A stretch of 64,000 bases of DNA from 79-D21 sp964521575 (GTDB taxonomy: Bacteria > Synergistota > Synergistia > Synergistales > 79-D21), in the NCBI GenBank assembly GCA_964521575.1, contig CAZFSR010000006.1, positions 78,572-142,571 on the forward strand. Reading direction: 5' to 3'. Positions 33,961 through 42,122 of the stretch are shown in pieces. The notes beneath the pieces are model-generated. The model did not search any database. It saw only the letters and a program-made list of their open reading frames with translations, and was not told the origin of the DNA. Numbering within the stretch: the first letter of the stretch is position 1; every line of letters starts with the position of its first letter. A program made the position numbers and the translations under genes.

Positions 33961-34787
33961 ACCTCGGCAACCTAAATGCCGGATTCTCCCGCGAAGAAGA
34001 CGCGAACAGGATGGGCGTCGCGGCAGAATCGAAAATACGTGAAGCGATCGTTTCCGGAAACTCCTGGAGGGAACTCGAAGCCGCGCTCAAGCGCGGAATC
34101 GTTCCCCAATCTGTCGTTTTTTTTGCGCCGACTCTCTTTCACGCTTCTTTTGTGGAACTTTACGCCCAATCCATATTCGCTCTTGATGACGCAAAAAAAA
34201 CGGAGCCCGGAATGCGATGGAACGGCGAATCACACCCTGACATTCTCCGGCTCGGCACACCGGAAACACCTCCCGGCATAGAGGACTGCCGCAGCTTGCT
34301 TGGAGACCTTTCATCACGCCCCGTCTGTTCTCCGTACAGGCTAGCGGTTGTCCATTGTGCAGACCGCCTTAGTCCTCCCGCCGCGAACAGCCTTCTCAAG
34401 ATCACCGAGGAACCGCCTCCAAGGGGCAGGATACTTCTCCTTATGGAAGAGGAAAACCTTCTTCCTACGCTACGCAGCAGAAGCTGGATACTTCGGATGC
34501 CCCTTGAAGAGGCCGTAAATGCCGTTCCGCCTCCGGGAAGCGATGAGGAATGGCTTCGATGGCTTCGATGCGCGGGTTCGGAAAAAAACGATGCGGTCTT
34601 TTTGAATGCAATGGCCTGGGCAAGGTGGTATGCTCTTCACGGCGATTTTCGGAAGGCGGCCGATCTTGACTGCCTGGTGAACTTATCCCAGAAGACAAGG
34701 CTTTCGGGCGCCATGGTCGCCGACTTGCTATTTTTGATGACGAGAGAGGACGTCTCCCTTGAAGACTTTTTTGATCCTTTACGGTAA
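33957..34787 (+). CDS. holB: DNA polymerase III delta' subunit, divergent
   Basis: Delta' is part of the clamp loader. The sensor segment is visible as CADRLSPPAANSLLKITEEP, closely matching the LTDAAANALLKTLEEPP type. The P-loop position reads VVFFAPTLFHASFVELYAQS without the glycine-lysine motif, and the usual zinc-binding cysteines are absent, so it should not bind ATP. Length is 276 from TTG 33957 (GGAGGA upstream). Position between tmk and ricT supports the call, since tmk-holB-ricT is a known order in Firmicutes. Confidence 0.85.
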   Translation: MNLGNLNAGFSREEDANRMGVAAESKIREAIVSGNSWRELEAALKRGIVPQSVVFFAPTLFHASFVELYAQSIFALDDAKKTEPGMRWNGESHPDILRLGTPETPPGIEDCRSLLGDLSSRPVCSPYRLAVVHCADRLSPPAANSLLKITEEPPPRGRILLLMEEENLLPTLRSRSWILRMPLEEAVNAVPPPGSDEEWLRWLRCAGSEKNDAVFLNAMAWARWYALHGDFRKAADLDCLVNLSQKTRLSGAMVADLLFLMTREDVSLEDFFDPLR

Positions 34788-36090
34788 GCCACGGTACCTC
34801 GGATTTCTCAAGACCGAGGAGGACCTCGCCATCGGCAAGGCCGATACGATCGTGGTCGAGACCGCACGCGGCAGGGAACTCGGAATTGTAGCCGGCCCAA
34901 TCGGCCTCGAGCAGGAAGAACGATACCGGAAAGCTCCCTCCGGAGAACAGGCAGAAGGGGGCCAGAAAACAAGCATACCCACGGAGGATGTTCGTTTTGT
35001 CGGCTTTCCGTTACCCGAAGAAACGGAAACCCTCCGTGAAAGCTCCGCGGAGGAAGCCGCGATTCTCCTTAAAGCAAGGGAAATCCTGAAGTCCCACAAC
35101 CTTCCCATGAAACTTGTGGACGTGGAGTATCTTCTTGACCGGTCAAAGCTTTTCTTTTACTTCACGGCGGAACAGCGCATCGATTTCCGAGGCTTTGTGC
35201 GGGACCTCGCTAGAGAGTTTAAAACGCGCATCGAACTCAGGCAGATCGGCGGACGTGACGAGGCCAAAGTTGCCGCGGGACTTTCCCAATGCGGCATGCC
35301 GTGTTGTTGCAGCACATGGCTCAACCGGTTCGAACCCATATGCATCAAGATGGTCAAACAGCAAAACCTGGCCCTGAACCCCACAAAGATTTCGGGAATT
35401 TGCGGGCGTCTCATGTGTTGTATGGGATACGAGCACACCACTTACCAGGAACTCTGGAAGGGACTCCCGAACCCCGGAACGAAACTTAAGTCACAGACAG
35501 GAGAAACCTACCTGATTTCGGGTGTCGATTTGATGGGAAAATCTCTTCGTGTCTTCTGTCCTGACCGAACTGAACTTCTTGTTCCCGTGGCGGAATTCCC
35601 GAAATTCAGGGATGCGATCCAAAAGGGAGAAGCTTGGGAACCTCAACGCGATGAAGTCGTCCCTCTCCCGTTTGACACGCTTCTCCAGGAGGCCGTCACG
35701 GACTCGGAAACGATCCTCGAAGACGGGACTTGCTTACCTGAGAAAACTGCACGACCCAAGCTTGGGCATTCACACTCCAGGGATAGAGTCGCTCGGCGAA
35801 GCGGAGAAAGAGGACCTCGCGAGAGGGCGGAATCGCCCCGTCCCAACGTCGCGGCCCGACCGATGCCCGATAGAGCCGCAGCCGTCACGGAGCAGGAATC
35901 GGTCAAAAGAAGGCGCCCGCGGCGAAAAAAGAGGAAAAACCCGACTCCCGTCTCGGTGACCGAGTCGGCGAAGCCGAGCCTTGAGAACAAGCCTCAAACC
36001 GCCGAAACTCCAGTTCCAGGTCCTGAGAAACCCCGCAGGAAACGAAACACAAGGCGGCGTAAACCACATAGACCCGCAACTGAAGAATAA
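34759..36090 (+). CDS. ricT: RicT/PSP1 domain protein
   Basis: In Bacillus, RicT forms with RicA and RicF an iron-sulfur complex that stimulates RNase Y processing of mRNAs. The PSP1 domain is clear: LLDRSKLFFYFTAEQRIDFR, FKTRIELRQIGGRDEAK, then cysteines in CGMPCCCSTW and CGRLMCCMGYE that can hold a cluster. About 140 residues of low-complexity basic C-terminus (Lys, Arg and Pro-rich) extend it to 443 and may bind RNA. It starts at TTG inside holB (29-base overlap). RicA and RicF are not in the window. Confidence 0.9.
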   Translation: MKTFLILYGKPRYLGFLKTEEDLAIGKADTIVVETARGRELGIVAGPIGLEQEERYRKAPSGEQAEGGQKTSIPTEDVRFVGFPLPEETETLRESSAEEAAILLKAREILKSHNLPMKLVDVEYLLDRSKLFFYFTAEQRIDFRGFVRDLAREFKTRIELRQIGGRDEAKVAAGLSQCGMPCCCSTWLNRFEPICIKMVKQQNLALNPTKISGICGRLMCCMGYEHTTYQELWKGLPNPGTKLKSQTGETYLISGVDLMGKSLRVFCPDRTELLVPVAEFPKFRDAIQKGEAWEPQRDEVVPLPFDTLLQEAVTDSETILEDGTCLPEKTARPKLGHSHSRDRVARRSGERGPRERAESPRPNVAARPMPDRAAAVTEQESVKRRRPRRKKRKNPTPVSVTESAKPSLENKPQTAETPVPGPEKPRRKRNTRRRKPHRPATEE

Positions 36091-36127
36091 TTTAGCCTTA
36101 TAAAAGGATAGTCGGAGGTGAACCTTA

Positions 36128-37075
36128 CTGGAACTTTTCGACCGCTTCAGGAAAGGGCTGAAAGAAGTACGGACACGCTGGGGGAGCTCTCTAACCCATC
36201 TCCTTGCGGATACAGCCGAAGATGCCGACTTCTGGGAGAGAATAGAAGAAGCGTTGATTTCGGGGGATGTCGGGGTTGAGCTTTCCGAAAAGCTTGTCGC
36301 TGACTTCCGCAGGCTGAGGGAAAAGCCCGGCCCGAAGGATTTACCTGCAAACGAGCTTTTCGGGAAGCAGCTGGAAAGACTCTTTTTGAAGGATCCAATG
36401 AACGGCATGCCTCTTCGCCTTGAGGGAAAGCCCTCCATCGTCCTCCTTGCGGGAGTCAACGGCAGCGGAAAAACGACCACTGCGGGCAAGCTGGCTTCCC
36501 AATTCGCTAAGATGGGGAAAAGTGTTGTTTTGGCTGCCGCCGACACTTATCGAGCCGCGGCAATCGAGCAGCTGAAGATTTGGAGTGACCGCTCCGGGGC
36601 ACGGCTTATCAGCCACGGCCCTGGTAGCGATCCTGCAGCGGTCGTCTTCGATGCGATACAATCCGCAAAAGCGAGCGGCGCCGACCTCGTTGTCGCGGAT
36701 ACCGCAGGTCGACTCCACACCCGTCACAACCTCATGGAAGAGCTCAAGAAGATTGCTAGGGTCGTCGAACGGGAAACACCTGCCGGAAGTTCCGAGTTCT
36801 TGCTTGTCCTTGACGCGGTCATGGGGCAGAATGCCTTTCAGCAGGCAAGGGTGTTCGGAGAAGCGCTTCCCCTGTCGGGAATTGTCCTTACCAAGTATGA
36901 CAATACTGCAAAGGGGGGCGTGATCCTTTCCGTCGTTCATGAACTTGGCTTGCCGGTCCGCTATGTCGGCCTGGGAGAGGGGTTGGAAGATCTTGCTCTC
37001 TTCAGGCCCACAGAATTTGTCGAAGCCCTTCTGGGATTGCCGGAAGGCGCCTTGTCGAAAGGAGACCTTCCTTAA
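36128..37075 (+). CDS. ftsY: Signal recognition particle receptor FtsY, apparent CTG start
   Basis: FtsY is the SRP receptor GTPase for co-translational membrane targeting. The NG domain is complete: ISGDVGVELSEKLVADFRRL, G1 LLAGVNGSGKTTTAGKLA, DTYRAAAIEQLKIW, DTAGRLH and LTKYDNTAKGG. The N-terminal helix LELFDRFRKGLKEVRTRWG begins at CTG 36128; an in-frame TGA at 36119-36121 rules out any start further up, and no ATG, GTG or TTG occurs before TTG 36254, which would delete half the N domain. GGAGG lies nine bases before the CTG. Length is then 315. The acidic A domain of E. coli FtsY is missing. Confidence 0.9.
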   Translation: MELFDRFRKGLKEVRTRWGSSLTHLLADTAEDADFWERIEEALISGDVGVELSEKLVADFRRLREKPGPKDLPANELFGKQLERLFLKDPMNGMPLRLEGKPSIVLLAGVNGSGKTTTAGKLASQFAKMGKSVVLAAADTYRAAAIEQLKIWSDRSGARLISHGPGSDPAAVVFDAIQSAKASGADLVVADTAGRLHTRHNLMEELKKIARVVERETPAGSSEFLLVLDAVMGQNAFQQARVFGEALPLSGIVLTKYDNTAKGGVILSVVHELGLPVRYVGLGEGLEDLALFRPTEFVEALLGLPEGALSKGDLP

Positions 37076-38397
37076 TGATCGAGCGTTACGAAACGGAGGA
37101 AATGAAACGGATATGGTCGGAAGAAAACCGTTTCCGGAAATGGCTGGATGTCGAGCTTGCGGTTTGTGAAGCCTGGACAGAGGAAGGCCGCATTCCGGAG
37201 GAAGCGATGAAGGTCATCCGCAACAAAGCCGAGTTCGACCTCGGAAGGATTGCCGAAATCGAAGCCAAGACCCATCATGACGTTATCGCTTTCGTCAGTG
37301 CCGTAGCTGAAAAAATCGGTCCGGAAGGACGATATGTCCATCTCGGGCTGACAAGCAGCGATATCGTCGATACGGCAGGATCTCTTTTGATCCTGGAAGC
37401 CCTTGATGTCCTGGCAGGCTCCCTCCGCGAATTTTCCTGCCTCGTGCTGGAAAAGGCCCGACAATATCGCCACGCCCTCTGTGTGGGCCGGACTCACGGC
37501 ATCCACGGAGAACCGACAACCTTCGGGCTGAAGCTATTGAACTGGTATTCCGAGTTGCAGAGAGACATGGAACGTCTCGATTTGGCACGCCGGCACATCT
37601 GCGTCGGGAAAATTTCAGGTGCTGTCGGCACCTATGCCCATTGTCCGCCTCACATTGAACAAAAGGTCTGCTCAAGATTGGGGCTTAAGCGGGCGGAAGT
37701 CTCGAACCAGATTCTTCAGAGGGATCGCCATGCCGAAGTCTTGAGCGCGGTGGCCATACACGGGGCGACCCTGGAGAGGATCGCCACGGAAATCCGTCAC
37801 CTCCAAAGGACCGAAGTGCTGGAAGCGGCGGAACCTTTTTCGAAAGGCCAGAAAGGATCATCGGCCATGCCCCACAAGAGGAACCCGATCCTTTCCGAAA
37901 GGGTCTGTGGAATGGCGCGCCTTCTTAGGGGCTATTCCGTTGCCGCGATGGAAAACATCGCCCTATGGCACGAAAGGGACATCAGCCACTCCTCCGTCGA
38001 GAGAATCGCTTGGCCAGACGCCTTCCATCTTGCGCATTATTGCCTCAGGACGATGTCCCGCATCATTGGGAACCTTCACGTCGATACGGGAAATATGGTT
38101 AAAAACCTTGAGCTGACCAAAGGACTTCTTTTCAGCCAAAGAGTCTTGCTTCACCTCATAGACGAAACAGGTGCGAGCCGCGAGGAAGCGTATTCGATCG
38201 TGCAGGAAAACGCCATGCGATGCTGGGCGGGCGAAGGACATCTCAAGGATCTTCTCGCTTCAGATGAAAGAGTCAGTCGCTTCATCGACGCAGCTTCCCT
38301 GGGGAAGTTGTTTGATTACACCTATTACACCCGTTTTGTCGACGAGATTTTCTCCCGTTTCGAAGTAAGCGGGGAACTGCCCCAACAATACGATTGA
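37075..38397 (+). CDS. purB: Adenylosuccinate lyase
   Basis: PurB acts twice in purine synthesis, releasing fumarate from SAICAR and from adenylosuccinate. Markers are AKTHHDVIAFVSAV, HLGLTSSDIVDTA (catalytic His region), VGRTHGIHGEPTTFGLK and the signature GSSAMPHKRNPILSERV. Length is 440. The ATG overlaps the ftsY stop by one base. It precedes glpX by 13 bases. Confidence 0.97.
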   Translation: MIERYETEEMKRIWSEENRFRKWLDVELAVCEAWTEEGRIPEEAMKVIRNKAEFDLGRIAEIEAKTHHDVIAFVSAVAEKIGPEGRYVHLGLTSSDIVDTAGSLLILEALDVLAGSLREFSCLVLEKARQYRHALCVGRTHGIHGEPTTFGLKLLNWYSELQRDMERLDLARRHICVGKISGAVGTYAHCPPHIEQKVCSRLGLKRAEVSNQILQRDRHAEVLSAVAIHGATLERIATEIRHLQRTEVLEAAEPFSKGQKGSSAMPHKRNPILSERVCGMARLLRGYSVAAMENIALWHERDISHSSVERIAWPDAFHLAHYCLRTMSRIIGNLHVDTGNMVKNLELTKGLLFSQRVLLHLIDETGASREEAYSIVQENAMRCWAGEGHLKDLLASDERVSRFIDAASLGKLFDYTYYTRFVDEIFSRFEVSGELPQQYD

Positions 38398-38410
38398 GGA
38401 GGTGCTCTCG

Positions 38411-39391
38411 ATGTCGCTTCCGGAAAGGAACTTGGCCCTGGAACTTGTTCGGGCCACCGAGTCGGCGGCAATGGCCGCCGGGAGATGGATGGGCAGGGGA
38501 GACAAGAACGGCGCAGATGGGGCTGCGGTCAACGCAATGCGTTACATGCTGAACACGATCCGGATGGACGGAACGGTCGTCATCGGTGAGGGGGAGAAGG
38601 ACGAGGCGCCGATGCTTTTCAACGGTGAGCATCTAGGAACCGGAGAGGAACCCAAGGTCGACATCGCCGTCGACCCGATAGACGGAACCAGGCTTCTTTC
38701 CCTAGGACGGCAGAATTCCATCAGTGTTGTCGCCCTCGCCGAGAAAGGCAGCATGTATTTCCCCGAACACATTTTTTACATGAACAAGATCGCAACAGGT
38801 CCCGAGGCTGCGCATGTCATCGATATCCGGTTGCCGATCTCCGAAAACATCCGAAGAGTCGCGAAAGCGAAGAGCAAGGCGGTCGAAGATGTGACCGTCG
38901 TGGTCCTCGACCGCCCACGGCACGAGGATCTCATCGCGGAAATCCGGAGGGTCGGGGCCCGCATCAGGCTGATTTCCGACGGAGATATCGCCGGTGCGCT
39001 CATGACCTGCAAACCGGATGCCGGTATCGATCTCCTCACAGGTATCGGCGGCTCCCCTGAGGCCGTCATTACAGCCTGCGCCCTCAAGTGCGTCGGCGGT
39101 TCGATCTTTTGCACCCTTTGGCCAAGAAACGAGGAAGAAGCGCAAAAGTGCAAAGCGCTCGGAATGGACCTCGACAGGGTGCTCGGGATGGACGATCTTG
39201 TCAGGAGTGACAACGTCTTCTTCGCTGCGACCGGCATCACGAATGGGGAACTGCTACAGGGCGTCCGTTACGAAGGGGACCACATCCGAACGCAGTCAAT
39301 CGTCATGCGTTCCGCAAGCGGTACGATCCGTTACATCGAGGCGATACACAAACTCGCAAAGCTCGAAAAAATCAGTGGCATCGAATATTAG
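38411..39391 (+). CDS. glpX: Fructose-1,6-bisphosphatase class II
   Basis: GlpX dephosphorylates fructose-1,6-bisphosphate for gluconeogenesis. The 326-residue protein has ATESAAMAAGRWMGRGDKN, VVIGEGEKDEAPMLFNGE, AVDPIDGTRLLSLG (metal-binding aspartates) and LTGIGGSPEAVITACALK. ATG 38411 has GGAGG eight bases upstream; a GTG nine bases earlier is in frame but overlaps that site. Some GlpX proteins also act on sedoheptulose bisphosphate, which cannot be excluded. Confidence 0.94.
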   Translation: MSLPERNLALELVRATESAAMAAGRWMGRGDKNGADGAAVNAMRYMLNTIRMDGTVVIGEGEKDEAPMLFNGEHLGTGEEPKVDIAVDPIDGTRLLSLGRQNSISVVALAEKGSMYFPEHIFYMNKIATGPEAAHVIDIRLPISENIRRVAKAKSKAVEDVTVVVLDRPRHEDLIAEIRRVGARIRLISDGDIAGALMTCKPDAGIDLLTGIGGSPEAVITACALKCVGGSIFCTLWPRNEEEAQKCKALGMDLDRVLGMDDLVRSDNVFFAATGITNGELLQGVRYEGDHIRTQSIVMRSASGTIRYIEAIHKLAKLEKISGIEY

Positions 39392-39422
39392 CCCGTATGG
39401 CAACATAAGTCTGGAAAGCTGG

Positions 39423-39451
39423 TTGACGCGTCATTTTCACGATGTTATATT
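39423..39451 (+). promoter_or_regulatory. Promoter of the cold-shock gene
   Basis: TTGACG (39423-39428) and TATATT (39446-39451) are 17 bases apart. The leader before the ATG is about 55 bases. Confidence 0.75.
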
Positions 39452-39512
39452 CAGCTTGGAATTTTAACCTGCCTTCAGCAGGAAAATGAAAAAACCGGAG
39501 GGAAGCGAACCA

Positions 39513-39710
39513 ATGAAGGGAACAGTAAAATGGTTCAATGCAACAAAGGGGTACGGGTTCATTACAACGGAAGAGGGAAAAGACGTGTTTGCCCATTACA
39601 GCGCCATCGAGATGGAAGGATTCAAGACCCTAGACGAAGGCCAAGCGGTGGAATTCGAGGTTGTTGAAGGCACAAAGGGTCCGCAGGCAGCACACATCCG
39701 CCCGCTCTAA
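39513..39710 (+). CDS. Cold-shock domain protein
   Basis: Small OB-fold RNA chaperone of the CspA family. The 65-residue product MKGTVKWFNATKGYGFITTE carries both RNA-binding motifs, KGYGFIT (RNP1 type) and DVFAHYSAI (RNP2 type). ATG 39513 has GGAGGG nine bases upstream; an earlier in-frame ATG lacks family homology. It is a single-gene unit between its own promoter and terminator. Confidence 0.96.
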   Translation: MKGTVKWFNATKGYGFITTEEGKDVFAHYSAIEMEGFKTLDEGQAVEFEVVEGTKGPQAAHIRPL

Positions 39711-39721
39711 CTCCGACATTC

Positions 39722-39762
39722 AAGAATCGGCGGCCCTTTAAGCAGGCCGCCGATTCTTTTTG
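39722..39762 (+). terminator. Intrinsic terminator after the cold-shock gene
   Basis: AAGAATCGGCGGCC (39722-39735) pairs with GGCCGCCGATTCTT (39745-39758), and the right arm runs on into T residues. It ends seven bases before the hypF stop on the other strand. Confidence 0.9.
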
Positions 39763-39768
39763 TCATGG

Positions 39769-42033
39769 CTATTTCCACTTTTTGTGTCCCACGAATGCCT
39801 GCCCGACCGAGACGCATTCGTCATTCGGCGACAGGAGAGCGTGAAGAACCGGAACAAGCCCTCGACGTTTGATCTCGGCGATCACAAGGGAGAATAGACG
39901 TCTGTTTTGCCACACTCCCCCTGAGAGAGCGACCCTGCGCGAGCCGGTTTTTGCGGCAGCGAGGGTAGCAGCTTCACCTAGTGCCCTAGCAAGCCCGCCG
40001 TGAAAGGAAGCGGAAATCACACCTGCCGATTGCCCAGGCTTCCTTTCGATAATGTCCCTGATCGCCGGCCTCCAGTCGAGCACGATTTTCCCTTCCGATT
40101 CGAAAACCGAAAAAGGCAGGCACCCGGAACCTTTTGCAGCGGCCTCGAGATGCATGGGCGCCTGGCCGTCGAATGAGACCTCATCGCCAAACCCAAGCAA
40201 GGCAGAAACCCCGTCGAAAAGCCTGCCGCACGAGGTCGTACGGACTCCCGCCTTAATCGAAACTCTTAAGGCTTCCGGATTCACTCCGGTCAGCTTGTCT
40301 CGCCTTTGAGCCAGTCGGTAGGCTTCCTCCGGAATACCGCTTTCGAAAAGCAGGGAGATGGCCGTACGCCATGGTTCACGGATGGCTCGCTCTCCTCCCG
40401 GAAGCGCAAAAGGATGCAAATGGCCTATCCTCTCGAATCCGTTCCCGTCACCCCAGAGGATCTCTCCTCCCCAAATCGTCCCGTCCGGGCCGTATCCTGT
40501 GCCGTCCAGGATCAGCCCAATCGCGGCATCTTCGATCCCATTCTCGAATAGGCATGCCGCAAGATGAGCGTGGTGGTGCTGCACGGCAAGGGTTCCGCGC
40601 GGGTCGGGCAAAAAATCCCGGCAGATTCGAGTGGAAAGATAGAGCGGGTGCATATCGTGAACGAGAAACTGGGGAGTCACCGCATAAAGGGAGAGAAAAT
40701 GTTCGAGTGCTTCCCGATAATATTCTGAAGCCGGCATTTCCTTAAGGTCTCCGAGATACTGGCTCGGGAAGAGTGAACCTTCGTGAGTCACGGAAAAGGT
40801 CGACTTCATTTCCCCCCCTGCAGCGAGGATGGAAGGTCCTTTTTCAGGAAGGAAAAGGGGTTGTGGAACCACGCCACGGGCTCTTCGGACAAAAAAAGAA
40901 CGATTCCCTGCCACAGACACGACGGAATCGTCTACCCTCATGCAGATTTCCCGGTCATGCATAAGGAAGCCGTCGACGATCTTCCCCATCTTCCTGATAA
41001 CTTCGCCGTTATCGGCAATGATCGGTTCTTCGCTCCGGTTGGCGCTTGTCATGACAAGGACTTCAAGGTTTTCCAGCAGGAGGTGGTGCAATGGAGTATA
41101 CGGCAGCATGACGCCGATCGAATCCATGCCAGGATTCAGCAAGGGTGAAAGTCCCGAACCCTGGCGCGCGGGGCACAAAACGATAGGGCGGCGTGACGAA
41201 GTCAGGCAATCCCTTCCCTTTTCAGTCAAGATTACATGCTTTTCCGCAACGGCAAGATCCCGCGCCATGATCGCGAAAGGTCGCAAGGGTCGCCGTTTTC
41301 TCGTTCGCAAGGTTTCAATGGGGACGTCAAGCCGGGCATCACAGGCAAGATGGAATCCCCCTAGCCCCTTGACCGCAAGAATTCCGCCTTTTTGAAGAAG
41401 TTGAACGGCAATTCCTATCGCGGTTTCTCCTTCTCCTAGTCTCCTGCCTTCCCTGTCGCATACCCAGAGATGAGGCCCGCAAGCCGGACAGGCATTCGGC
41501 TGAGCGTGGTAACGGCGGTCCGCTGGGTTACGGTATTCGTCGGAACATTCCTTGCACATCTCGAACCGTGACATGGTCGTCATCGGCCTATCATACGGAA
41601 GGTCGCGGATGATCGAGAACCGCGGACCGCAAAGGGTGCAGTTCGTAAAGGGGTATCGGTATCGGCGGTTTTCCGGATCCCGCATGTCCTCAAGGCACGA
41701 ATCGCAGGTCGCGATATCCGGTGGGATCAGGACCCTCCGGACAGATTTCGCTTCGCTTTTCTGAATTTCAAATGTTGCTGGGCCTGCCTTGACCCCTTCG
41801 GCCCGTTCAAGGCTTGTGATCGCATGGATGTAAGCTGCCGTCGGGCACTCTCTCTGGAGGCGTCTCAGGAATGAGGAAAGTTGCTGCGGTTCCCCCCAGA
41901 GCTCAAGCTCGACACCTGAAGTCGTGTTCTTGACGAAGCCCGTCAGTCCTTCTTCGCGAGCGAGCCGGGAGCAGAAAGGCCTGAATCCAACACCCTGGAC
42001 AACTCCACTGACTAAATATTTCGCTTTATCCAT
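39769..42033 (-). CDS. hypF: Carbamoyltransferase HypF
   Basis: HypF makes the carbamoyl group that becomes the cyanide ligand of [NiFe]-hydrogenase. All modules are present: acylphosphatase (VSGVVQGVGFRPF, start to about 90), two zinc fingers (CDSC..CTLCG and CKEC..CPACG), YrdC-like domain (KGLGGFHLACDA) and the Kae1-like end (VQHHHAHLAACLFENG, LSGGVWQN). ATG 42033 has GGAGGG nine bases upstream and gives 754 residues. No hypA-E or hydrogenase gene is in the window, so the rest of the pathway must be elsewhere. Confidence 0.95.
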   Translation of the reverse strand: MDKAKYLVSGVVQGVGFRPFCSRLAREEGLTGFVKNTTSGVELELWGEPQQLSSFLRRLQRECPTAAYIHAITSLERAEGVKAGPATFEIQKSEAKSVRRVLIPPDIATCDSCLEDMRDPENRRYRYPFTNCTLCGPRFSIIRDLPYDRPMTTMSRFEMCKECSDEYRNPADRRYHAQPNACPACGPHLWVCDREGRRLGEGETAIGIAVQLLQKGGILAVKGLGGFHLACDARLDVPIETLRTRKRRPLRPFAIMARDLAVAEKHVILTEKGRDCLTSSRRPIVLCPARQGSGLSPLLNPGMDSIGVMLPYTPLHHLLLENLEVLVMTSANRSEEPIIADNGEVIRKMGKIVDGFLMHDREICMRVDDSVVSVAGNRSFFVRRARGVVPQPLFLPEKGPSILAAGGEMKSTFSVTHEGSLFPSQYLGDLKEMPASEYYREALEHFLSLYAVTPQFLVHDMHPLYLSTRICRDFLPDPRGTLAVQHHHAHLAACLFENGIEDAAIGLILDGTGYGPDGTIWGGEILWGDGNGFERIGHLHPFALPGGERAIREPWRTAISLLFESGIPEEAYRLAQRRDKLTGVNPEALRVSIKAGVRTTSCGRLFDGVSALLGFGDEVSFDGQAPMHLEAAAKGSGCLPFSVFESEGKIVLDWRPAIRDIIERKPGQSAGVISASFHGGLARALGEAATLAAAKTGSRRVALSGGVWQNRRLFSLVIAEIKRRGLVPVLHALLSPNDECVSVGQAFVGHKKWK

Positions 42034-42059
42034 GATTGACAACCCTCCACACTGGGCGC

Positions 42060-42088
42060 ATTTTAAGTTAAGCGCAGCCTTGCCGCAA
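42060..42088 (-). promoter_or_regulatory. Probable hypF promoter
   Basis: On the minus strand TTGCGG (complement of 42083-42088) and TAAAAT (complement of 42060-42065) are 17 bases apart, 26 bases before the hypF ATG. Confidence 0.5.
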
Positions 42089-42122
42089 GCTTCACGCCAG
42101 ATCCGGGGAGGGAGAACTGACC

